From positions 2,557,001 to 2,621,000 of the forward strand of contig NZ_AP018694.1 of assembly GCF_009689585.1 (NCBI RefSeq): a stretch of DNA of 64,000 nt, given 5' to 3'. Source of the DNA: Aquipluma nitroreducens. Lineage in GTDB: Bacteria; Bacteroidota; Bacteroidia; Bacteroidales; Prolixibacteraceae. Below the pieces are notes generated by a model that was not told where the DNA came from, ran no database searches, and worked only from the letters and a program-made list of their open reading frames with translations. This document shows positions 52,543 to 59,768 of this stretch, in pieces. The translations under genes were made by a program, and so were the position numbers. Within the stretch, counting starts at the first letter, position 1, and every line of letters begins with the position of its first letter.

Positions 52543-53517
52543 ATGACCTCTTTGGACATTATACAATCGCCGATAAAGGAAGAACTAAAAAGTTTCGAAA
52601 GCTACTTCAAAGAAGCCATTAAAAGTGACATCCCATTTTTACAAATCATCATCAAATATATTCTCCGGAAAAAGGGGAAGCAAATGCGTCCGATGTTTGT
52701 TTTTTTGTCGGCTAAAATGTGCGGAGAATTCAATGAATCTACCCATCTGGCGGCCTCATCCATCGAATTGTTACATACAGCAACCTTGCTTCATGACGAT
52801 GTGGTGGACGAATCGTACGAACGACGCGGAAGTTTCTCAATCAATGCCTTATGGAAAAATAAAATTGCCGTTCTGGTTGGTGACTTTATTTTGGCAAGGG
52901 GTTTTTTGAATACACTCGATAAAAAGGAATATCGTTTCTTACACTTGATTTCGCGTGCTGTGAAAGACATGAGCGAAGGAGAAATTCTCCAAATGCGTAA
53001 GAGCCGGAAACTGGACATCGACAATGAAACTTACTACGAAATCATCCGGAAAAAAACAGCTTCATTGATTGCAACCAGCATGGCCATTGGAACTGCCTCG
53101 GTTACCAAGGATGATGAAATTGTTGAAAAAATGTTCAGCATCGGGCTCGATGTTGGCATTGCTTTCCAGATTAAAGACGACATTTTTGATTACCAAAGCA
53201 AAGGAATATTGGGCAAACCTACCGGAAACGACATCAAGGAGAAAAAAATTACCTTGCCTCTGCTTTATGTTTTAAATAATTGCGAACCGGGCGAACGCAG
53301 CCGGATTTTAAGGTTGATCAAGCGCAAAAATAAGAATCAGGCCAAAGTGAAAGAGCTTGTCGATTTGGTGGTTAGCCGAGGTGGGCTGGAATATGCTGCC
53401 CAAATGATGAACGAATTTCGCGAAAAAGCCATCGCCGGAATCATGGAATTTCCTGAATGTGAATCAAGAACTGCGCTGATAGAGTTGGTAAATTATACCA
53501 CGACCCGGCAGAAATAA
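52543..53517 (+). CDS. Polyprenyl diphosphate synthase family protein
   Basis: A 324-residue trans-isoprenyl diphosphate synthase. The two aspartate motifs are LLHDDVVDESYERRG (DDxxD) and FQIKDDIFDY. The conserved GKQMRPMF and KTASLIATS segments are present. Length and lack of bulky residues before the first motif suggest a long-chain product such as octaprenyl diphosphate for menaquinone. Chain length not proven. Confidence 0.92.
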   Translation: MTSLDIIQSPIKEELKSFESYFKEAIKSDIPFLQIIIKYILRKKGKQMRPMFVFLSAKMCGEFNESTHLAASSIELLHTATLLHDDVVDESYERRGSFSINALWKNKIAVLVGDFILARGFLNTLDKKEYRFLHLISRAVKDMSEGEILQMRKSRKLDIDNETYYEIIRKKTASLIATSMAIGTASVTKDDEIVEKMFSIGLDVGIAFQIKDDIFDYQSKGILGKPTGNDIKEKKITLPLLYVLNNCEPGERSRILRLIKRKNKNQAKVKELVDLVVSRGGLEYAAQMMNEFREKAIAGIMEFPECESRTALIELVNYTTTRQK

Positions 53518-53524
53518 AGCCGAA

Positions 53525-53584
53525 AAAAGTCATTAGTCATTTGGAAATAATCGAACCCAACTTTTCTAATGACCAATGACTTTT
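53525..53584. terminator. Hairpin between converging genes
   Basis: AAAAGTCATTAGTCATT (53525-53541) pairs with AATGACCAATGACTTTT (53568-53584) with one mismatch. It separates the polyprenyl synthase and the LCIB-like gene, and can terminate both. Confidence 0.75.
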
Positions 53585-53592
53585 CCCTTTTT

Positions 53593-54288
53593 TTATCTCA
53601 CCTTCCGAAATACCTTTTGCGAGAAATAATTGGGCAAACTTTCATCCGTATTAATTACAATGCCTCCCAAAATATACACCGGAAAATTAGCCTGAAGCTT
53701 TTTGTTGTTAATGATCAGCTTGAGTATTTCGTTTTCAATCTGGTCGTAAACCAAATGTGTGGTTTTCAGAATCGGAACCTCAGCTTTCCTGATTTCGTTA
53801 GCCATTGGCAATAATCGGAGCGCCAGAAATTCAGGCTGAAATTCGGAATAATCATCTGAGTCAATTTCGTGTATTTCCGAAGATAGAACATGATTCTGAA
53901 CCATCATCAATGCCCCGCAGGTATTGGTGTGCCGGTGCTGGCCAACCCGCTTGATTTTACCAACTTCGCCTGTACGCGAAATGCCGATATGCGACCCGAA
54001 AATAAACAAAGCTGCACCTTCGTCGGGAATGTGGTCGACAAATGCAGTTAGCCCGATATCGCCAACAAATGGATAACCGGCCAACCCACCCATTATAAAG
54101 GTTCCCTGTGGCGATGGAAGATTCATTTTTGCTGGCTGATGGTTCAATTCGTCGAAACAAAACGAGGTGGCCACGATAATTTTATTCATCTCAATTTCTT
54201 CGCGATTGGCAATTTCGAGTACTGCATTGTGCGAAGCTTCCGACATGGTCGAGAATTCGTCGAAATATTTGCTGATTATTTTTTGCAT
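53593..54288 (-). CDS. LCIB-type (theta-class) carbonic anhydrase-like protein
   Basis: A 231-residue protein that I assign to the limiting-CO2-inducible LCIB/C family of theta-class carbonic anhydrases. The order of blocks fits: SFCFDELN, GTFIMGGLAGYPFVGDIGL (a glycine-rich segment), FIFGSHIGIS and NTCGALMM. This gives the putative zinc set Cys44, His100, Cys124 with Asp46 near the first Cys. I cannot place the Arg partner of the Asp with confidence. No signal peptide, so it should act in the cytoplasm. It lies 40 bases downstream of PEP carboxylase on the same strand, which consumes bicarbonate. Family call good; activity unproven. Confidence 0.75.
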   Translation of the reverse strand: MQKIISKYFDEFSTMSEASHNAVLEIANREEIEMNKIIVATSFCFDELNHQPAKMNLPSPQGTFIMGGLAGYPFVGDIGLTAFVDHIPDEGAALFIFGSHIGISRTGEVGKIKRVGQHRHTNTCGALMMVQNHVLSSEIHEIDSDDYSEFQPEFLALRLLPMANEIRKAEVPILKTTHLVYDQIENEILKLIINNKKLQANFPVYILGGIVINTDESLPNYFSQKVFRKVR

Positions 54289-54328
54289 GTTTAAGTCTTA
54301 AATATCATTTTTTGAGTTGTTTCAATTT

Positions 54329-57115
54329 TTATCCGGTTGAACCCAGTGCATTAGCCACAGCATTAACGGTTTTTAGTAAAATAATATTCTGCTGATTGGC
54401 AATTTCCGGATCTTCCGAATCTTTCTCATTTCGCCAGTGACGTAAGGTGTTTACCTGTACCTGATGCATTAAATCCAAAGCCACAGCTCTCAGCCGTGTT
54501 GAGTAATAGTGGTTCTTTCTTCTTTCCTCGAACGGCTTTTCGAGCAATTCGGCCAACAGGCTTTTTGTAAGCTGAAACTCAGATAAAATTAGTGGCAAAA
54601 TGTCGTTTTTAACTTGTTCCTCATTGACCAGCGAAGCATAAAGCTCAATAATTTCCGGATCGGTTGCTGCCAAACCAGAGTCAACATTGGTTAAAATATA
54701 CCGCAGCAGAGGATGCGAAATCAATAGCTGCTTTAACAAAGCATACTTTTCAGGATATTGTTCTTTCAGGAGTAAAAGCGTGCTGCCAACTCCGTACCAA
54801 CTGGTAATATTTACCCGGCTTTGTGTCCAGCTGAAAACCCATGGAATGGCACGCAAATCGTTCAATGTGCGTTGATTTGTTCGGCGCGATGGGCGTGAGC
54901 CGATTTTGCTGGTTTCAATCACATCGATGGGTGTTGCCTGTTCGAAAAACCGGATAAAGCTCGGGTGGCGGGTAAGTGCGTTGTAAGTTGTAAAACTTTC
55001 GTGTGCCATAAACCCAACCAGTTCAAATAATTCAGGATCAAACGGATGAGTATTTAGCATCGCATTCCGCAAAGTTCCTGAAGTCAACAATTCCAGATTA
55101 AAAGCGGCATTAACCTTGTTCGCGTATTTTCGTTCGATGGTTTCGCCCTGCTCGGTGAGCCGTAATTTGCCGCACAATGATTCCGGCGGAAGGCTTTTCA
55201 GGAACCAGTGAATCGGGCCAGCCCCCCGACTGATACTTCCACCCTTTCCGTGGAAAAAACGGATGTCAACGCCGTGTTTTCGCCCAATTTTCGCCAGTTC
55301 GTGCTGTGCTTCGTATAAGTGCCAGAGGCTCGACAAAATGCCCCCGTCTTTATTGCTGTCGCTGTAACCAATCATTACTTCGGCTACAGGCCTTGAATAG
55401 CCTTTGCGCTGAGCTTGCAACTGAAGCGTATTTTGGGTTACCGGATGCGCTAAAAACTCATCCAGAATGGCTGGCGCCCGATGCAAATCGTCGATCGTTT
55501 CAAACAGTGGTACAACCGGCAATTGACAAGCCGGTCCCGACTCGGTTTTCACATATAATCCGGCTTCGCGGGCAAGCAGGTAAAACGTGAATAAATCGTC
55601 CACCTTTTTGGTCATACTTACAATCATCGAACCCAACGCATTGGTGCCGTAATTCCGGATATGCCCGGTCAATACGGATAAATAACCCAATGCATTCGCT
55701 GTTTCAGAAACATTTCCGGAGTAACTATAAGTAAAAGGCCGGTAGAGGTTTAACTCCTGAAGTAGAAATTGTTTATCAACCTGATGATGGTCAGTATTTA
55801 TGGAAAAGCTGGATGTGTCGACATCTTCCAACAGACCAAGAAATGCTTTCTGGTAAAATTCGCTATTCTGCCTGATGTCCAGATGTGCAAGATGAAAACC
55901 AAAATTCTGCACAAAACGCAGCGCTTTGTTTACTTCGTTGATGGCCAGCATAGGCGCGCCCCAGTTGGAAAGTGCCTGAAGCAACAGTTCCAGGTCGGTA
56001 ATTAACTGGCCCGAATTGGAGTAGCTCCAATTGGTGGGTGACAGTTGAATATTTCCTCCTGAATGGTTGTGCTTCACCGGAAGTTTTTCGATGAGCAGAA
56101 GCACAAATTGCCTGAATGGCTCGCGCGATGCCGAACTGAATTGAATATTCTCTGAAATATCAGGAATCTGCTTTTCCAGTTCCGATTTTCGCTCCTGAAT
56201 TTCAACTGAAAGTGTATTTTCAGAAGTGTAAATACTGAGACTGTCGGCCAATAGATTCAGGCGTTGACTGGTCAGGTTCAGTGCCTCTGTTCGCAATCGC
56301 TTCAGGGTAAATTGTGTAATTTCAGGAGTTACAAGTGGATGTCCGTCGCGGTCGCCACCGACCCACGATCCCAGGCTTATTTTTGGCATTGACTGGTAAT
56401 TTTGCAACGACTCGGGTTGAAATCCAGCTTCATTCCAGGCTTGCACCAAAGTTCGGTCGTGCAGTTCAAATACGTCAGGAAAAACCTTGGTGAGGTAGTG
56501 TAAAACATTTTCGAGTTCGGTTTCCACTTGCGGCTTTTCGAGGTAAATATCATCGATGAACCAGAGCCTGGTTAGCAATTCCTTGATACCAGACCGGATC
56601 TGATCACGCTCAAGAACGGTATAAACCGGATTTTCGAGCATAACCAACTGGAGATAAAGTTCGCGGTAATATTTCAGCACAACGGTTCTTTTAGCCTCGG
56701 TTGGATGCGCGGTCATCACCGGCTCAATTTCGAGTTGTGAAAGTGCGGCAACAATTTTTTCCTGCGGAATTCCCGATTGTTTTAATTCTGAAAAAGTATG
56801 TGCCCAGCTTCCGTTAATGCTTTGAGATCCCTGATGTTGCTGTTTATTGCGCCGGCTTTGAACGGCCCAATTCACTTCACATAAATTAAGCAATTGAAAA
56901 CAAATGGAATACAGATGAATTGCTTTTTGTTCGTGTTCTGGTTTTGGAGTTGAAACCTTTGTGTTGAGCCAGGGAATATAGGTTACGAGTTCTTTTTCGT
57001 TGTTTGCTTCGAGAACCTCGGCAAAGCATTCGAGCAGAAAATGAAGATCGGAATAGGGTTTGCCTATTTCCTGAATGTTTTCCTTTAAAACAGGGTGCAT
57101 ATTAGTTATTTTCAT
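54329..57115 (-). CDS. ppc: Phosphoenolpyruvate carboxylase
   Basis: A 928-residue bacterial-type PEPC of normal length. Catalytic His137 is in TAHPTEAKR, with the GSWVGGDRDGHP, GYSDSNKDGG, FHGKGGSISRGAGP and GSRPSRR motifs. It fixes bicarbonate onto PEP to give oxaloacetate. The Bacteroidota usually rely on PEP carboxykinase, so its presence with an LCIB-like partner is notable. It is followed by that gene after 40 bases. Confidence 0.97.
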   Translation of the reverse strand: MKITNMHPVLKENIQEIGKPYSDLHFLLECFAEVLEANNEKELVTYIPWLNTKVSTPKPEHEQKAIHLYSICFQLLNLCEVNWAVQSRRNKQQHQGSQSINGSWAHTFSELKQSGIPQEKIVAALSQLEIEPVMTAHPTEAKRTVVLKYYRELYLQLVMLENPVYTVLERDQIRSGIKELLTRLWFIDDIYLEKPQVETELENVLHYLTKVFPDVFELHDRTLVQAWNEAGFQPESLQNYQSMPKISLGSWVGGDRDGHPLVTPEITQFTLKRLRTEALNLTSQRLNLLADSLSIYTSENTLSVEIQERKSELEKQIPDISENIQFSSASREPFRQFVLLLIEKLPVKHNHSGGNIQLSPTNWSYSNSGQLITDLELLLQALSNWGAPMLAINEVNKALRFVQNFGFHLAHLDIRQNSEFYQKAFLGLLEDVDTSSFSINTDHHQVDKQFLLQELNLYRPFTYSYSGNVSETANALGYLSVLTGHIRNYGTNALGSMIVSMTKKVDDLFTFYLLAREAGLYVKTESGPACQLPVVPLFETIDDLHRAPAILDEFLAHPVTQNTLQLQAQRKGYSRPVAEVMIGYSDSNKDGGILSSLWHLYEAQHELAKIGRKHGVDIRFFHGKGGSISRGAGPIHWFLKSLPPESLCGKLRLTEQGETIERKYANKVNAAFNLELLTSGTLRNAMLNTHPFDPELFELVGFMAHESFTTYNALTRHPSFIRFFEQATPIDVIETSKIGSRPSRRTNQRTLNDLRAIPWVFSWTQSRVNITSWYGVGSTLLLLKEQYPEKYALLKQLLISHPLLRYILTNVDSGLAATDPEIIELYASLVNEEQVKNDILPLILSEFQLTKSLLAELLEKPFEERRKNHYYSTRLRAVALDLMHQVQVNTLRHWRNEKDSEDPEIANQQNIILLKTVNAVANALGSTG

Positions 57116-57202
57116 ACATAAACACCGCTGACGAAATTATTGTTGAGATGATTGGTTTAAAAGAGCAACTTGATAGTTCCTTACTTGTAGTTTATGCAAA
57201 AA

Positions 57203-57233
57203 AAAAGCTGTCTGCACCAGGCAAACAGCTTTT
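57203..57233 (-). terminator. Terminator of the thiol peroxidase gene
   Basis: AAAAGCTGT (57203-57211) pairs with ACAGCTTTT (57225-57233). On the minus strand it runs into nine T residues. It lies between the tpx stop and ppc. Confidence 0.88.
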
Positions 57234-57257
57234 GAGAAAAGATGTAAAGTTTACTTT

Positions 57258-57758
57258 CTATTTTAATGAAGCTAAAGCTGCATCATAATTGGGTTCGTCC
57301 ACAATTTCAGGAACTTGCTGGGTGTAAATTACCTGATGTTTTTCGTCCAATACCACAACCGAACGTGAATGCAAATTGGCTAATGGTCCGGTTGCAATTT
57401 CCAACTGATAATCTTTGCCAAATTTGCCGGTTGCAAAATCTGAAACAGTGATTGCATTTTCGATGCCTTCGGTACCGCAAAATCGAGCCTGTGCAAAAGG
57501 TAAATCGCGTGAAATGCAAAGTACAGTTGTGTTTTCGAGGCCAGCAGCCAGTTTGTTGAACTGACGGACAGAGGCCGCGCAGGTTCCGGTATCCAAACTT
57601 GGGAAGATGTTGAGAACCAAACGTTTTCCGGCGAAATCTTTCAGCGAAACTTTAGATAAATCGTTTTTAATCAATTCGAAATCGGGAGCTTTTGTTCCTT
57701 TAGCAGGCAGTTCACCTATGGTTTGAATTGCGTTTCCTTTTAATGTAATTTGTGCCAT
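57258..57758 (-). CDS. tpx: Thiol peroxidase
   Basis: A 166-residue atypical 2-Cys peroxiredoxin. Peroxidatic Cys60 is in SLDTGTCAASVRQF and resolving Cys94 in FAQARFCG, exactly the Tpx spacing. It reduces hydrogen and organic peroxides using thioredoxin. It follows deoC on the same strand with a gap of 56 bases and has its own terminator. Confidence 0.96.
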   Translation of the reverse strand: MAQITLKGNAIQTIGELPAKGTKAPDFELIKNDLSKVSLKDFAGKRLVLNIFPSLDTGTCAASVRQFNKLAAGLENTTVLCISRDLPFAQARFCGTEGIENAITVSDFATGKFGKDYQLEIATGPLANLHSRSVVVLDEKHQVIYTQQVPEIVDEPNYDAALASLK

Positions 57759-57814
57759 AATTTTAAAAATGTATTAATTAAATTTTGGGTTTTGCTCATT
57801 TAAACAGCTTCGCC

Positions 57815-58669
57815 TTAAAAATGTTTTACGGTTTTGCCTGTAATTTTTTCGAGCAGGTTATTGGCCAGGCGGCTGGCACCAATTCGAAATAATTCAGGAG
57901 TTAACCATTGATCGCCCAGTATTTCCTGAACGATAGTCAGATAGAGGATGGCATCTTCCGGAGTTACAATTCCTCCGGCAGGTTTGAACCCGATTTTTTG
58001 GTCGGTTTCTTCGAAGTGCTGTTTAATGGCCAGGCACATCACAAAAGCGGCTTCGGGCGAGGCTGCCTGTGGTAATTTTCCGGTTGAGGTTTTAATGAAA
58101 TCGGCACCGGCACCAATGGCCAAAATGGATGCCTGCCAGATTTGATCTACGTTCAGTACTCCGGATTCCAGAATAACTTTTAAATGGGCATCGCCAATCG
58201 CTTTTTTTATGCCTGAGATTTCGCTGATACAGGTTTCGAAATGACCTTCAAGAAAAGCCCATAAAGGCAGGACAATGTCGATTTCGTTGGCGCCGGCAGA
58301 AACAGCTAACTGTGCCTCCTCAATTTTAAGTTTTGTAAATGTCATCGACGAAGGAAAACCTCCGGCAACAGCGGCAATTTTCACGTTGGAAACTTTCAGG
58401 GAACTTTTCACGGTATGGGCCATGTTTGGATAAACGCATATGGCGGCTACATTGCTGATTCCCGGAAATGCTGCCGGAAATTGGTTCACTTTTTCGGTAA
58501 ATGCTGCAACTGAGCTAACAGTATCAGTTGAATTTAGAGTTGTCAGGTCAATAAGCGAAAGCGCTTTTTCGAACATTTTCTTTGTATTGTTTTTAGCAGC
58601 AATTTCGCGGATTTCTTCCAGTTCAGATTGGATATCTTCGATGGATAATGGGCAGGTTTCGATGGACAT
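57815..58669 (-). CDS. deoC: Deoxyribose-phosphate aldolase
   Basis: A 284-residue class I aldolase. The Schiff-base Lys lies in ADFIKTSTGKLP and the second active-site region in GFKPAGGIVTPE. It cleaves 2-deoxyribose 5-phosphate to glyceraldehyde 3-phosphate and acetaldehyde. It is longer than the E. coli enzyme by an N-terminal helical extension, typical of Bacteroidota. It is the third of the dtd, mazG, deoC group but separated from mazG by a palindromic repeat. Confidence 0.95.
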   Translation of the reverse strand: MSIETCPLSIEDIQSELEEIREIAAKNNTKKMFEKALSLIDLTTLNSTDTVSSVAAFTEKVNQFPAAFPGISNVAAICVYPNMAHTVKSSLKVSNVKIAAVAGGFPSSMTFTKLKIEEAQLAVSAGANEIDIVLPLWAFLEGHFETCISEISGIKKAIGDAHLKVILESGVLNVDQIWQASILAIGAGADFIKTSTGKLPQAASPEAAFVMCLAIKQHFEETDQKIGFKPAGGIVTPEDAILYLTIVQEILGDQWLTPELFRIGASRLANNLLEKITGKTVKHF

Positions 58670-58704
58670 ATCTTTATGTTTTAATGTTATGTTTTTTGTT
58701 CAAT

Positions 58705-58732
58705 GTAGAGACGCAATGCATTGCGTCTCTAC
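58705..58732. repeat. Perfect 28-bp palindrome
   Basis: GTAGAGACGCAATG at 58705-58718 is followed directly by its exact reverse complement at 58719-58732, with no loop. It lies in the 72-base gap between mazG and deoC. Its form matches repeated extragenic palindromes built on GTAGAGACGC. No T-run, so a terminator role is doubtful. Confidence 0.8.
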
Positions 58733-58741
58733 CCGAATTGG

Positions 58742-59083
58742 TTATTTCAATTTTTCATTATTTTGATGCCGGTCTTTGTCGCGACTGGTTTTTTTCTCGA
58801 TGTTTTTCAGGAAGGCTTCGTTCAGGTCAACGCCGGTTTGGTTGGCCAAACAAATCAGAACCCAAAGCACATCAGCCATTTCGTCGGCCATATCTTTCCC
58901 TTCGTCCGATTTTTTGAACGACTGATCACCGTATGTCCGCGCCATAATCCGCGCCAGCTCTCCCACTTCTTCAGTTAGAATAGCCAGATTGGTCAGCTCG
59001 CTGAAATAGCGCACGCCAATGGTTTTGATCCAGTGGTCAACCATTTGCTGAGCTTCGGGGAGGGTGACTTCGTTTGAGTTCAT
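58742..59083 (-). CDS. MazG-like nucleotide pyrophosphohydrolase
   Basis: A 113-residue all-helical MazG-family enzyme. The metal-binding motif EEVGELARI, with DMADEMADVLWVL as the second ExxD part, is intact. It hydrolyses (d)NTPs and is shorter than double-domain MazG of E. coli. The run dtd, mazG, deoC is conserved in Bacteroidota as I recall. Confidence 0.92.
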   Translation of the reverse strand: MNSNEVTLPEAQQMVDHWIKTIGVRYFSELTNLAILTEEVGELARIMARTYGDQSFKKSDEGKDMADEMADVLWVLICLANQTGVDLNEAFLKNIEKKTSRDKDRHQNNEKLK

Positions 59084-59113
59084 ATCTTAAGAATTTGTAA
59101 TGAAATTAAAATC

Positions 59114-59191
59114 AGTCATTTGTTGACATTCATAGTCATTTGTTGTTGAAAGCGGCGATTAATGACGCGAAGTAAATGACCACAAATGACT
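59114..59191. repeat. Repeated AGTCATTTGT motif between dtd and mazG
   Basis: AGTCATTTGTTG occurs at 59114-59125 and 59134-59145, and the inverted ACAAATGACT at 59182-59191 overlaps the dtd stop. Either copy can pair with the inverted one. The role is unclear; a weak terminator of dtd is possible. Confidence 0.4.
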
Positions 59192-59648
59192 AAAAATCCC
59201 TATTCTTCGAATCCAAAATAATCGTTACCGGTCCGTCGTTCACCAGGTAGACTTGCATATCGGCGCCGAAAATACCGGTTCCAACTTTTTTATTGCCAAG
59301 TACTTTTTTGAAAGCATCGATCAGTTGTTCGTAAAGCGGAATCGCTGTTTCGGGTCGTGCTGCCCGAATGTACGATGGCCGGTTACCTTTTTTGGTTGAG
59401 GCGTGCAGGGTAAACTGGCTAACCACGATAATTTTTCCACCAATTTCCTGAACATCAAGGTTCATTACACCTTCCGCATCGTTGAAAATCCGAAGCTGGC
59501 AGGTTTTTTTAACCAAATATTCAATATCTTCTGTAGTATCAGCTTCTTCAATTCCGGCCAAAATCAATAGTCCGGTTTCAATTTCAGAAACAACAAATTC
59601 TTCTACTTCTACCGAAGCCGAGCTTACCCGTTGAATGACCAATCTCAT
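59190..59648 (-). CDS. dtd: D-aminoacyl-tRNA deacylase
   Basis: A 152-residue DTD enzyme with the two catalytic motifs VSQFTLHAS (the SQFTL motif) and NDGPVTIIL (the NxGPVT motif), and KGNRPSYIRAA. It removes D-amino acids mis-attached to tRNA. A minus-strand -7 box, TAAGTTTG at 59666-59673, lies 18 bases upstream. Divergent from the TonB-dependent receptor. Confidence 0.97.
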   Translation of the reverse strand: MRLVIQRVSSASVEVEEFVVSEIETGLLILAGIEEADTTEDIEYLVKKTCQLRIFNDAEGVMNLDVQEIGGKIIVVSQFTLHASTKKGNRPSYIRAARPETAIPLYEQLIDAFKKVLGNKKVGTGIFGADMQVYLVNDGPVTIILDSKNRDF

Positions 59649-59665
59649 AAACTTACATTTTCAAG

Positions 59666-59673
59666 CAAACTTA
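59666..59673 (-). promoter_or_regulatory. -7 box of the dtd gene
   Basis: On the minus strand TAAGTTTG, a full match to TAnnTTTG, 18 bases before the dtd ATG. The intergenic region is shared with the divergent receptor gene. Confidence 0.5.
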
Positions 59674-59768
59674 TAAAAAACAAATGGGACGATTAAACTT
59701 TGACCGGTATATCTTGTTTAAGTTTACATTTCAACAATTAAACAAAATCGATTAATTTCAAGCAAGAT

